Below are positions 37,121 through 48,789 of a stretch of 64,000 bases of DNA, in pieces. Positions within the stretch are counted from its first letter, which is position 1; every line of letters begins with the position of its first letter. The stretch spans positions 10,302,001-10,366,000 of the forward strand of contig NC_087095.1 of the NCBI RefSeq assembly GCF_963855985.1, in the 5' to 3' direction. The notes beneath the pieces were generated by a model that saw only the letters and a list, made by a program, of their open reading frames with translations, was not told the origin of the DNA and did not search any database. The translations under genes were made by a program, and so were the position numbers. This stretch comes from Ostrinia nubilalis (lineage: Eukaryota > Arthropoda > Insecta > Lepidoptera > Crambidae).

Positions 37121-37668
37121 GTTAAATTTTCATGGTGCTCAATAGCAAAAAGGTTCAGCTACTTACATTATTTTCTTTTATTATATTGTGCGTTTCCTGT
37201 AATGTAATCTAAGCTCCCCTCCCTTAGACTAAAATTAGCCCTCCTAGACAAGTGACAAAACGTAGCAGTTGAAACATTCGAAATCACTTCGCTCTGCCGT
37301 TTTTTGGTGTTAGTTACTTCACTCTGTGATGCGATTTAAAAATTACAACTGGCGATTCCGAATTCACAACTGAGGGGACTGAGGCTAATCGTGTTACTTG
37401 TGCTACAAGTGCGTATGGGCTTCATACTGATGCTTAAGCCATTAATTATTTTTCTTTCCGATTAAAATCTAATGTAATCGATAATCGCCTTGAGAATCGT
37501 TAACTGGTATTTTCTAATTCGATAAAAAAATTACCCATCTCTAGTTTAAAACTGTCATCCAACAGCGCACGAAATATTATGAGTTATAGATAATGATACC
37601 ATTACAGAGGCGACACTTCGTTTACGTTTAGTTTCTGCCTATTGAATTGGATACTGTAAGGAAACATC

Positions 37669-37796
37669 GTCATCATCATTTTAGCTACTGGACGTCCACT
37701 GCTGAACAAAGGCCTCCTCTAATGATTTCCACATCGCCCAGTTGATAGTGGCCTGCACCCAGCGTCTTCCTGCTATCTTCAGTCAGTCCATCTTGA
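37669..37796 (-). mobile_element. RTE-type LINE relic, 3' end
   Basis: The minus strand encodes AGRRWVQATINWAMWKSLEE followed by AFVQQWTSS and a stop, the typical end of an RTE-clade ORF2. It is followed by a TGATGATGACGATG-type tail (seen as CATCGTCATCATCATT at 37667). A TGA codon interrupts the WTDD-equivalent part just upstream (about 37789), so the copy is dead. 5' truncated. Confidence 0.85.
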
Positions 37797-38479
37797 GATT
37801 TTAGAAAAATTCCCACTCGTCACGGTAGGAACAAAGCTAGGGATGACCCACGCCTTCATTCCAGAACCAATAAAATAACTGAAAATCAGAAACTCTGTTA
37901 TTTTATTGTCTCTATTGTTAACTATCTCAGTGGTTGAGTACACGTATAATAGCTGTGAGGTAGAAGTTACGGGACTATTCCCACCTCTCCTTTTCACCGC
38001 TGCATCTCCTGTGTAGCTAGCACCTAGACTAGTTGATTTAAAGCCAAGGTATATCAGTTTTTAGGTAATGACTTAGTGCATCTAAAAATGTAAAACTTTC
38101 TAGTTTTTTGTAACATTGAAAAATCTAAAAAGAAGCATCATTTTTTTTACGTTCAAGTGTTTCTAAGAAATTTAAATGGAAGCTTTTGATGACAACGTAT
38201 TGCTTACTTTTTCAGCTGTCGAACGAATCACTTTTATACTCATAGGTCCTGTACATCGGTAGATTTGGTAAATAAATGAATCCATCCGGACTCAGAAACT
38301 AAAAAAAATAAAATAGCTGTAATTTTTTAATACTGGATTTGTCGATTAAATTGATCATATTATTGCGCCCTAACGGGTCGGACACTGGTGACCAGACACA
38401 CTGTACAATTATTATAATTTTAGCCTATCTCGTGAGCTAGGTGTCAATAATTAGGGTGATTTACTAACTAACCAGTCGC

Positions 38480-38640
38480 ATACGAACAACAGCAGTGAGA
38501 TTCAAACAAGTTTGATCCATGATGCCGCACGACTATTGTGTGAGCCCACCCGTAACCCAAGCTTATTTAGCTTAACACAAGGGGCTGGACGGGACTATTG
38601 GTAATTTGTGCAATACAAAGTGCTTATAATCTTTAAAACA
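38480..38640. repeat. Probable dispersed repeat
   Basis: It contains GATGCCGCACGACTATTGTG, CAAGCTTATTTAGCTTA and GGGACTATTGGTAATTTGTG. I believe this is a common lepidopteran interspersed sequence, but this is from memory, and no second copy is in the window. Confidence 0.35.
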
Positions 38641-39045
38641 AATCTTTTTATTGCTGTATTTAACCTTCCTTTCGTATACTAATTTATGCGTCAGTGTCAA
38701 GTCTGCGATTTTTATTCTTTGAAATTTTCGTAAAATGGCTGCCGCCGCGGTGACGCCTTGTAATTAACAAATTAAAATTAAATTAGTGTTTTAAAGTGCA
38801 TAAATGTACAACTTAATGGTAAAAAGTCATTCCTTGATTTTTACTTAATATGTATCTGGAGTTATTTGAACAGTATTTTCGTCTATAGGATGGCATATTT
38901 CAAAAAACAAAACTGCACTCAAGCGTGTTGTCACAGCAACCGCTGAGCACGTACTAATTGAATTTCGGTCCATGGACCTGTTTGCGTGCCAGAAACAGTT
39001 TAGTTGACATGTCTTCTCTAGTACGTAGTACATTATAACTCAATG

Positions 39046-39053
39046 CATTATAC
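39046..39053. repeat. Target site duplication of X, right
   Basis: CATTATAC, the partner of 35023-35030. Confidence 0.9.
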
Positions 39054-39169
39054 GAGCGAAATCGATGTAATCTCACGCACGTGTTCAGCACTTTTTCGGC
39101 GGCCTCGAAGTCAGCGGAGTGGAATGGTTTTTCTAACTGGAAAAATATATTAATTTCTTTCGCCTCCAT
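39046..39169 (-). pseudogene. Same candidate exon in copy 1, disrupted by element X
   Basis: The start and all 41 codons are kept (ATG at 39169-39167), but X is inserted at the exon end. The duplicated GTATAATG (minus strand) keeps the last codons, and the donor GTAAGA is now 4 kb away at the far side of X. The frame reads into X and stops at about 38954. If the exon is real, this copy has lost its normal splice donor context. Confidence 0.4.
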
Positions 39170-42100
39170 TAGGCGTGGGCATGGCGTTTTTTGGGCGTTT
39201 ATTTCACTTTACTGATTCCACACTTCACAGTCAGGGGAAAACATGTCACTTCGATCTGACAGTGAAAAACAGCCCTCGTGTCATTTGTCAACGTCAGCCA
39301 CTCAGCGCGGGGCAAAACATAATTTCATAAAGACATCCTTGTTCTTGTTACGCCGTGTGGATCCACTTTTTACAGCATCATCCGTTGTCATCGAGTTTCT
39401 TATTTAATAGACGGTACCTTGGAGACTTACTCGTATAGGTACAACAAAGTATATTCGTCACGTATACTTTTGAGAATCATTTATCACGTCACGGTATTCA
39501 CGTGTTATATCTGAAAAGAAAATGGCAGGTTAATTCATCATAATGCAATGACAAGTACATAATATTATTAAATTGAAATAAGGACAGTTGTTATAGGAAA
39601 CATATGTAATTACAAAAGTATATTAACATACGAGTAGTTTCTTTACTAGGTATACATCTACGACAGTCTCTATTCTGCACTTATTGTACCGTGTTGTTGT
39701 CGATATGATTTTATCGGTGTTAAATGGTGGGAATTTCCTTTTTTGCCGTAATAAATATGACTGGTATGAAAGTAAGTGATTCGTAAGGATGTTATCGAAT
39801 TTCCTCCGGTGGCGTGTTTCTGATAGAGTAGGGGATTAATTTGTTGGCGACTTATTGGCGTGATGACAAATGAGTCGACTGAGACTTGTTGGTACATTAG
39901 ACCTGGTTCGATGTTGACGCTTGGAATGCTGATTAAATTATGTCAACGTCACCCCTCGTCGAATTGTGTTACAAGACAATAAAATAAAAGATATAGAGCA
40001 GAAATCGAGGCGGTTCGAACTAGTTGGTTTTGGAAGTAACACAAAGGAGACTGATAAATAATTCAAATGCTGCAATGCGGTCTCCAAGGAATTGACAAGG
40101 AATGTACTCGTGTGTATGGTGCTCGACTCAATTCAGTGACATAACAGTGCGCTTGAGACAAATTTGAAGACTATCCAGTGCAATGATACAAACAGTTATT
40201 TGGAACAGAAAAATGATACGAAATATCGAGTTGGTCGAGTGTTCTTGGTTTGGAGATTGCAAGATACAGTAAGTATACTTGCATGCTTATAGTTATTATT
40301 TTTAACAATCTCACGTACCTAACTTCTTTTAAAGTATAAGTAAAACTGCTACTACCGTTGTCCTGCAAAACGTACTTACAACATACCTACGTAATATAAA
40401 GAATATGATCGTTTGAATATTAATTTCATAATTTTTAGGCACATTAGTGAAATTGTTCCCTTACTAAAATTTAATGGTCATATTTTGATATTTTGATCGT
40501 CACAGCGATAAAGAGTCACATTATAACGGCAAGAAACTTCAGTAACGAAATTCGGAGGATGTAAAGCCAACAAAAAGTTAGGTAATTAGTGTTCCAGCGG
40601 GCGAAAGTTGCTTGAATTCATGCGTGATCTGAATAGAAGGTAAAATTTTACTTGTTTAAGTATTAAACATACGATCAGTTGTTAGGGAGCGTAGGTAGTG
40701 TAGTACCATCCCAGACAAATTAGAGTTTAATTATTTGAAAGTTAGGGCAAATTAACATTACTTATAGATGCTGATATTACTTCTAATGACTTATTCTAGG
40801 TTTAGTCTTAATCCGTCTACATTTTCTAAAGGGCCACAGTTTCCTGTAGGAACACTTTCTAAACTAATACTTAATATCTAATAACTAGTTAATTATAATC
40901 TCTTATTTTTACTATTCTTAATAAATTCTTCTCATACCTCAATTAAAGAAAAAAAAAGTGAAGAATTAAAAATAAACTTATAAGTTATAACGTTCCTAGA
41001 GCTTCATCTAAGAAATAATCAAGTTAATTTTAGAAATTCATTAACCTCACTGTTTCTGGTACGATCTTTAAGTAATTATGATCGCGAGCTTATTTAGAGA
41101 TTCCCAAGAAACGAACCCGGGATCTTTTCAACTTGAGGTGAATCGTCATTTCGTTTTCGATGGAAACCTATAAATAACATGATCCACGAGTTAAATATCA
41201 CGCAAAGGAGTGCCAGCACATCAAACATTAAATATTAACAGCTTTCACTTATAGCACTTATTAAATTAGACCAAAATGGGGCCGACGGCTAATACACATT
41301 GGTCGTTTAAGCTTCGCATTTTCCTCATAACGATGAAGTAGCGATTAATATTGTTATTTCTATTAATTAAGGAAGCGAAAATGTTATCTTCATTGAATAT
41401 TTAAGCGTGGAGGCGCGCCTGATCAGTATTCCTGTCAGTCGCCGTTAGTTTGGTTAGGGTGTTCCCAAGAGTCTCGCAGGCGATTCCCTAAACAGGTTAC
41501 CTAACCGCATTTATATCGTCAGCGGAACACAAATATTAGCATAATTAGTTCGACTCGCACGCTCCTTCAATATAAATACGGGTCTTGTTTAATCAATTGT
41601 ATAAGTAATCTCTTTGCCTCATGACCTACAAAGATAATTCACGAGTGACTTTTCGGTGAATCTCAAAAACGTTTTCAGATTAAATTAAAAGCTAACAAGT
41701 TTACTTAACGGTTTTAGCGAAACTACAAAGTTAAAATCGCTAGTGTACAGGCTAAATTTAAATCTGTGTACGTGGCGATAGTGAATCGTAATTGGGAGAG
41801 TATACACACACGGGGGATTCCATGGACGAGGCCGGATTTTGTTGAAAAGGTTAAAACCGCCGAGGTTTTGGTGCTCACGCCGGCTTTGCGCAAGCTGGGG
41901 TTAGGTAACCTGTTACTATGTTTTTCACATCAATAGAAGGGATTGTATCGTAGGATAAGGATTTACGTACTTTTTCTATTACCAAGAAAATGATTATTGA
42001 ATGTTAGTAAAATGTTAAGAGATAAAATATACGAGTAGGTACACATTTTAGACATTCTAATAAACGGATTTTGCTTAACGCATATTTAATATAAACGAAA

Positions 42101-42577
42101 AACAAACATATTAAAATGTGATGTTCTTTGAAGTCTAATATTTATTGAAGTACAAAATATTTAATTAAGATTCCAAATTAAAAATAAAATTACTTACGAA
42201 GGGTTAATATTAACCCGGTTATTTCCATTCCAAAAACAAAAGTTTTGGTGTTATTAATTAAAAGAAAATAGGAGGAAACTACGCATCATCTTCAGCGTCG
42301 GCTAGCCAGTTATCTGAAATATCATTAGGTCATATATTAGGACGTAGCACATTTATCAATCCGGAAACGGATCGTAACCGTATCAACTCGAGGCGGTCCT
42401 ACAATTTTATTCAGAAGTTTCAAGTAGGTAAAAGTAGAGCGGAAAATACTGAAACTGTAACTATAGAACAAGTTCATGTAAACTTTTTAACTACGACCCA
42501 CTATAGAGCTGTTAAGTTCGTTAATAGGAAAACAATTTCACTTGCACATGAAATTGTTAAGTTTGCGAACAATTTAA
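39170..42577. other. Rest of part B, non-coding
   Basis: No supported gene. Minus frames 39670-39897 and 40171-40368 recur in the second copy because the DNA is duplicated, and show no domain. A GC-rich patch at about 41405-41520 and another at 41800-41920 could be regulatory or conserved. Confidence 0.45.
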
Positions 42578-42815
42578 CGACACGGGATCGGGATCCCGGC
42601 GTCCGGGATTAGAGCGGGTCGGCGGGGGCAGCCGTCAGATAACGCTCGCCGGCTTAATGTGATATTAGCGAATTAACTCCCACGCACAACCACACTACAG
42701 CTATTTGATAATGATTAGACGTCTCATATATTCTATCATACTTGTTAATTGACTGATAATTGGCAAGGGTTTATTCGTTGCTAGTATTTTCAATCACAAG
42801 GACTCATAAACCATA

Positions 42816-43879
42816 GTCCAGTCATTATAGTAAGTTCACCTCGGAATTCGAGATACCCAGCTGTAAGTCTGTAAATACGTGTATATTGACACCCTAAAAG
42901 TTGTCTCAAAACCTACATATGGTAGGGTGTAAGCAACTATTAAATTTCAAGGTCAACGGTCACAAAAATCGGTATTTTGCGCGTTTTTTAGAAATATCTC
43001 ATTTCCTATGGGTTTTTTGCTATTTGTATTTATTATCAATATTGTAGAATACTAAATTCTCTACAAATTTTGATTCAAAAATTTTTTTTATACGGTGAAC
43101 CGTTTTCGAGATAGAGGGCGGAGAGCGCGCGGTCACTGCATCACTTCTGGTCAACTTAAGCGCTAATTCCCGTGGGAATTTCGGGAATTCCTTGTTGTAA
43201 ATAAGCTTTAAGTTTACTAAGGTACCTACATGCCAAATTTCAAGCGTCTAACTTCCGTTAAGCGTTTAGATTTTTCATACAAAAGGATTTTCCCGCTAAT
43301 TCCTGTTCCCGTGGGAATTCCTAAGTATACTATAACCTGCCCAGGTGTATGAAGAATAATTGTACCAAGTTTCGTTAAAATCCGTCGAGTAGTTTTTGTT
43401 TCTATAAGGAACATACAGAGTCAGACGGACAGACAGACAGACAAAAATTTTACTGATTGCATTTTTGGCATCAGTATCGATCACTAATCACCCCCTGATA
43501 GTTATTTTGAAAATATATTTCATGTATAGAATTGACCTCTACAGATTTATTATAAGTACTAGCGGCCGCCCTCTATGTCGAAAACGGTTCACCGTATAAA
43601 AAATATTTTTGAACAAAATTTGTAGAGAATTTAGTATTCTACAATATTGATAATAAATACAAATAGCAAAAAACCCATAGGAAATGAGATATTTCCAAAA
43701 AAAGCGCAAAAAACCGATTTTTGTGACCTTTGACCTTAAAATTTAATAGTTGCTTACACCCTACCATATGTAGGTTTTGAGACAACTTTTAGGGTGTCAA
43801 TATACAAGTATTTACAGACTTACAGCTGGGTATCTCGAATTCCGAGATTCTTACCTAATTTAAGCTTAAATGACTGGAC
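42816..43879. mobile_element. Foldback DNA element with TA target (copy in A')
   Basis: Duplicate of the 32760-33823 element, carried along by the tandem duplication (offset 10,056), not an independent insertion. Sequence and flanks are the same. Confidence 0.85.
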
Positions 43880-45078
43880 TACCAGTTTTATGTTAAACTC
43901 GATCATGATTAAGGTTTTTTTCTAATATAGTTTGCTTAAAATAGTTTTAGGTCTCGTTTCTACCATTAAATGAGCTTAAGTAAATCTGTCTGTCCCAGAA
44001 AGACTTAACGCGGGTCGCTCCGGAAGTCCGATTATGAAGGAGAGTAACATACATGCAATGCAATTTGAGATGTCGGACTTTGCTTTTTTATTAATAATGA
44101 TATTTTTTTGATTTAAGATCAAAGACTTTTTAATTAAGTGCTGCTAGTGACACTGAATTTTACATAACGAAACGACTTTAAACATGTTCTCGGTATTCGC
44201 CATTTTTTTATAGTTTATGATTTAATCTCACCCATCCACATTATATTAAAAAATCTTCATCGCGTCGGCTTGTTTATTAAATATTCACTTATTTAAATGT
44301 TGTTTATATCCGTTACTACAATACGTGTTTAATTTAAACAAACTAATCACGAATTAGTTAGCTTAGCTTTTCATTCATTGAATACCAGATATTTATGTTA
44401 TATGAATCACAGGACTAGCTGTATTGTTTTTATTTTAGCACGCCAATTGACTTGAAAATTCGTTGAAATATTATTCATGAGTGTTATACGATAAACCGCA
44501 TTTAAGTAGGAGGATTTACGACTGCGAATTTTCGCTGCGTGATATTGGCAGTGGCTTCGTATTTGGGCTGTTGTCGGCTATCAAGATTTGGGGGAATATT
44601 CAATTTAGTTTTTGCTAGAGGGTGCAGTTGCGCTTTGATATCGGCGAGCGCCATCGCCGGGCGGGATTGAAGGAAGCCTGTGATCTGCCTCTTTACCGGG
44701 GCTGGAGTGAGTACAAGTTATTTATTTTTATACAGAGTAATAGCATTATAGACTGCCCTTTACAATGGTTGTATTCGGTAGATAACATTTTTGTGAGTTT
44801 ATCAGTCATGCAAACCATGCTGTCAGTGGCACTTACAAAAGCTTATTATGACGCCTTTTGTGTGTGACGTCTCTTAGAGGCATAAACCCTGATATTAGCG
44901 ACTAAATAATTCAATATAACAATAATGACCGCATGAATACTATTATTTTCATAAATATTAGGTAAGTACTACAAGGTCGCAAAAATACCTGATAAAATAT
45001 GAAGCATTGAGTTAATCTTGGTTCATCAATCAATGACAAAGTTTTAGTTATGAAAACGTAACCATTTAAAGATTCTTA

Positions 45079-45086
45079 CATTATAC
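45079..45086. other. Empty target site of element X
   Basis: A single CATTATAC sits between the sequences that flank X in copy 1 (GATTCTTA on the left, GAGCGAAATCG on the right). This is what an unoccupied site should look like. Confidence 0.9.
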
Positions 45087-45202
45087 GAGCGAAATCGATG
45101 TAATCTCACGCACGTGTTCAGCACTTTTTCGGCGGCCTCGAAGTCAGCGGAGTGGAATGGTTTTTCTAACTGGAAAAATATATTAATTTCTTTCGCCTCC
45201 AT
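45080..45202 (-). CDS. Candidate first coding exon of an unknown host gene (intact copy)
   Basis: An ATG at 45202-45200 opens 41 codons beginning MEAKEINIFFQLEKPFHSAD and ending CVRLHRFRSYN. The next bases are GTAAGA, a good donor, giving a phase-0 exon/intron boundary at 45080. The composition is protein-like (charged and amphipathic, with an FEAAEKVLNTCVRLHRF helix), unlike the AT-driven frames elsewhere. An arthropod initiator match (TCAGT) lies about 45 nt upstream of the ATG (45244-45248). A short upstream frame (ATGCCCACGCC...) overlaps it. I do not recognise the family and found no second exon. The alternative is a chance frame that reads on to a stop at about 45044 (copy 1: 34988-35203 shares the tail). 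Confidence 0.4.
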
Positions 45203-45243
45203 TAGGCGTGGGCATGGCGTTTTTTGGGCGTTTATTTCACTTT

Positions 45244-45248
45244 ACTGA
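45244..45248 (-). promoter_or_regulatory. Possible initiator (TCAGT) upstream of the candidate exon
   Basis: TCAGT on the minus strand matches the arthropod initiator consensus and sits about 45 nt before the ATG at 45202. There is no clear TATA box, and no downstream promoter element at the expected spacing. The same site is present in copy 1 at about 39211-39215. The motif is short, so chance is possible. Confidence 0.25.
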
Positions 45249-48200
45249 TTCCACACTTCACAGTCAGGGGAAAACATGTCACTTCGATCTGACAGTGAAA
45301 AACAGCCCTCGTGTCATTTGTCAACGTCAGCCACTCAGCGCGGGGCAAAACATAATTTCATAAAGACATCCTTGTTCTTGTTACGCCGTGTGGATCCACT
45401 TTTTACAGCATCATCCGTTGTCATCGAGTTTCTTATTTAATAGACGGTACCTTGGAGACTTACTCGTATAGGTACAACAAATATATTCGTCACGTATACT
45501 TTTGAGAATCATTTATCACGTCACGGTATTCACGTGTTATATCTGAAAAGAAAATGGCAGGTTAATTCATCATAATGCAATGACAAGTACATAATATTAT
45601 TAAATTGAAATAAGGACAGTTGTTATAGGAAACATATGTAATTACAAAAGTATATTAACATACGAGTAGTTTCTTTACTAGGTATACATCTACAACAGTC
45701 TCTATTCTGCACTTATTGTACCGTGTTGTTGTCGATATGATTTTATCGGTGTTAAATGGTGGGAATTTCCTTTTTTGCCGTAATAAATATGACTGGTATG
45801 AAAGTAAGTGATTCGTAAGGATGTTATCGAATTTCCTCCGGTGGCGTGTTTCTGATAGAGTAGGGGATTAATTTGTTGGCGACTTATTGGCGTGATGACA
45901 AATGAGTCGACTGAGACTTGTTGGTACATTAGACCTGGTTCGATGTTGACGCTTGGAATGCTGATTAAATTATGTCAACGTCACCCCTCGTCGAATTGTG
46001 TTACAAGACAATAAAATAAAAGATATAGAGCAGAAATCGAGGCGGTTCGAACTAGTTGGTTTTGGAAGTAACACAAAGGAGACTGATAAATAATTCAAAT
46101 GCTGCAATGCGGTCTCCAAGGAATTGACAAGGAATGTACTCGTGTGTATGGTGCTCGACTCAATTCAGTGACATAACAGTGCGCTTGAGACAAATTTGAA
46201 GACTATCCAGTGCAATGATACAAACAGTTATTTGGAACAGAAAAATGATACGAAATATCGAGTTGGTCGAGTGTTCTTGGTTTGGAGATTGCAAGATACA
46301 GTAAGTATACTTGCATGCTTATAGTTATTATTTTTAACAATCTCACGTACCTAACTTCTTTTAAAGTATAAGTAAAACTGCTACTACCGTTGTTCTGCAA
46401 AACGTACTTACAACATACCTACGTAATATAAAGAATATGATCGTTTGAATATTAATTTCATAATTTTTAGGCACATTAGTGAAATTGTTCCCTTACTAAA
46501 ATTTAATGGTCATATTTTGATATTTTGATCGTCACAGCGATAAAGAGTCACATTATAACGGCAAGAAACTTCAGTAACGAAATTCGGAGGATGTAAAGCC
46601 AACAAAAAGTTAGGTAATTAGTGTTCCAGCGGGCGAAAGTTGCTTGAATTCATGCGTGATCTGAATAGAAGGTAAAATTTTACTTGTTTAAGTATTAAAC
46701 ATACGATCAGTTGTTAGGGAGCGTAGGTAGTGTAGTACCATCCCAGACAAATTAGAGTTTAATTATTTGAAAGTTAGGGCAAATTAACATTACTTATAGA
46801 TGCTGATATTACTTCTAATGACTTATTCTAGGTTTAGTCTTAATCCGTCTACATTTTCTAAAGGGCCACAGTTTCCTGTAGGAACACTTTCTAAACTAAT
46901 ACTTAATATCTAATAACTAGTTAATTATAATCTCTTATTTTTACTATTCTTAATAAATTCTTCTCATACCTCAATTAAAGAAAAAAAAAGTGAAGAATTA
47001 AAAATAAACTTATAAGTTATAACGTTCCTAGAGCTTCATCTAAGAAATAATCAAGTTAATTTTAGAAATTCATTAACCTCACTGTTTCTGGTACGATCTT
47101 TAAGTAATTATGATCGCGAGCTTATTTAGAGATTCCCAAGAAACGAACCCGGGATCTTTTCAACTTGAGGTGAATCGTCATTTCGTTTTCGATGGAAACC
47201 TATAAATAACATGATCCACGAGTTAAATATCACGCAAAGGAGTGCCAGCACATCAAACATTAAATATTAACAGCTTTCACTTATAGCACTTATTAAATTA
47301 GACCAAAATGGGGCCGACGGCTAATACACATTGGTCGTTTAAGCTTCGCATTTTCCTCATAACGATGAAGTAGCGATTAATATTGTTATTTCTATTAATT
47401 AAGGAAGCGAAAATGTTATCTTCATTGAATATTTAAGCGTGGGGGCGCGCCTGATCAGTATTCCTGTCAGTCGCCGTTAGTTTGGTTAGGGTGTTCCCAA
47501 GAGTCTCGCAGGCGATTCCCTAAACAGGTTACCTAACCGCATTTATATCGTCAGCGGAACACAAATATTAGCATAATTAGTTCGACTCGCACGCTCCTTC
47601 AATATAAATACGGGTCTTGTTTAATCAATTGTATAAGTAATCTCTTTGCCTCATGACCTACAAAGATAATTCACGAGTGACTTTTCGGTGAATCTCAAAA
47701 ACGTTTTCAGATTAAATTAAAAGCTAACAAGTTTACTTAACGGTTTTAGCGAAACTACAAAGTTAAAATCGCTAGTGTACAGGCTAAATTTAAATCTGTG
47801 TACGTGGCGATAGTGAATCGTAATTGGGAGAGTATACACACACGGGGGATTCCATGGACGAGGCCGGATTTTGTTGAAAAGGTTAAAACCGCCGAGGTTT
47901 TGGTGCTCACGCCGGCTTTGCGCAAGCTGGGGTTAGGTAACCTGTTACTATGTTTTTCACATCAATAGAAGGGATTGTATCGTAGGATAAGGATTTACGT
48001 ACTTTTTCTATTACCAAGAAAATGATTATTGAATGTTAGTAAAATGTTAAGAGATAAAATATACGAGTAGGTACACATTTTAGACATTCTAATAAACGGA
48101 TTTTGCTTAACGCATATTTAATATAAACGAAAAACAAACATATTAAAATGTGATGTTCTTTGAAGTCTAATATTTATTGAAGTAGGTACAAAATATTTAA

Positions 48201-48789
48201 TTAAGATTCCAAATTAAAAATAAAATTACTTACGAAGGGTTAATATTAACCCGGTTATTTCCATTCCAAAAACAAAAGTTTTGGTGTTATTAATTAAAAG
48301 AAAATAGGAGGAAACTACGCATCATCTTCAGCGTCGGCTAGCCAGTTATCTGAAATATCATTAGGTCATATATTAGGACGTAGCACATTTATCAATCCGG
48401 AAACGGATCGTAACCGTATCAACTCGAGGCGGTCCTACAATTTTATTCAGAAGTTTCAAGTAGGTAAAAGTAGAGCGGAAAATACTGAAACTGTAACTAT
48501 AGAACAAGTTCATGTAAACTTTTTAACTACGACCCACTATAGAGCTGTTAAGTTCGTTAATAGGAAAACAATTTCACTTGCACATGAAATTGTTAAGTTT
48601 GCGAACAATTTAAAGTTTAATTCTGTGGACGCCGAGCGCTATTGCAAAGGTGGAAGCTATTTATTTTTGCAGTGTAATAGAAAAGCTCAACTTTACTCAC
48701 GTGTTCTGTTCAATGAGTTTGATAATTAAAAGTTGCATGCAAAACTTTTTTGGTTCTGTGAAAATAAATTCATTAATTTTAACCTTAGG

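Larger units (their letters stand above)
35031..39045. mobile_element. Element X: 4,015-bp insertion with 8-bp target duplication, absent from duplicate copy
   Basis: CATTATAC stands on both sides (35023-35030 and 39046-39053), while the duplicate copy has it once (45079-45086). The ends are imperfect inverted repeats: CATTGAAGTAATATTACTAC followed by GTAC at the left, and CATTGAGTTATAATGTACTA followed by CGTAC at the right in reverse complement. An 8-bp duplication and CANNG-type ends fit the hAT superfamily (P is also possible). It carries no recognisable transposase. Inside are an inner inverted repeat (35054-35081 with 36853-36879), a foldback MITE, a LINE 3' end, a repeat shared with the 18506-20473 element, and an RTE relic, so it is a nested mosaic. 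Confidence 0.88.
32523..42577 (+). repeat. Tandem duplication, copy 1 (A-X-B)
   Basis: The sequence from GACACGGG at 32523 to GAACAATTTAA at 42577 is repeated immediately downstream, with a single extra C at the junction (42578). Part A (32523-35030) recurs at a fixed offset of 10,056. Part B (39046-42577) recurs at offsets of 6,032-6,036. The segment between them, X (35031-39045), is absent from the second copy. The left breakpoint lies in a GC-rich tract with repeated CGGGAT words, and the junction shows no extended homology. Confidence 0.95.
42579..48613 (+). repeat. Tandem duplication, copy 2 (A'-B', lacking X)
   Basis: It is almost identical to copy 1. I saw two substitutions in A' (44696 T to C and 44736 G to A, relative to copy 1), three in B', a 1-nt loss near 45480 and a 4-nt gain (GGTA) near 48184. 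At the position of X it has one CATTATAC (45079-45086) instead of two. After 48613 it diverges from the first copy. Confidence 0.95.

Noticed and set aside
37500..37545. ATTACCCATCTCTAG resembling a hAT terminus
   Set aside because: No inverted partner or target duplication was found in the neighbourhood.
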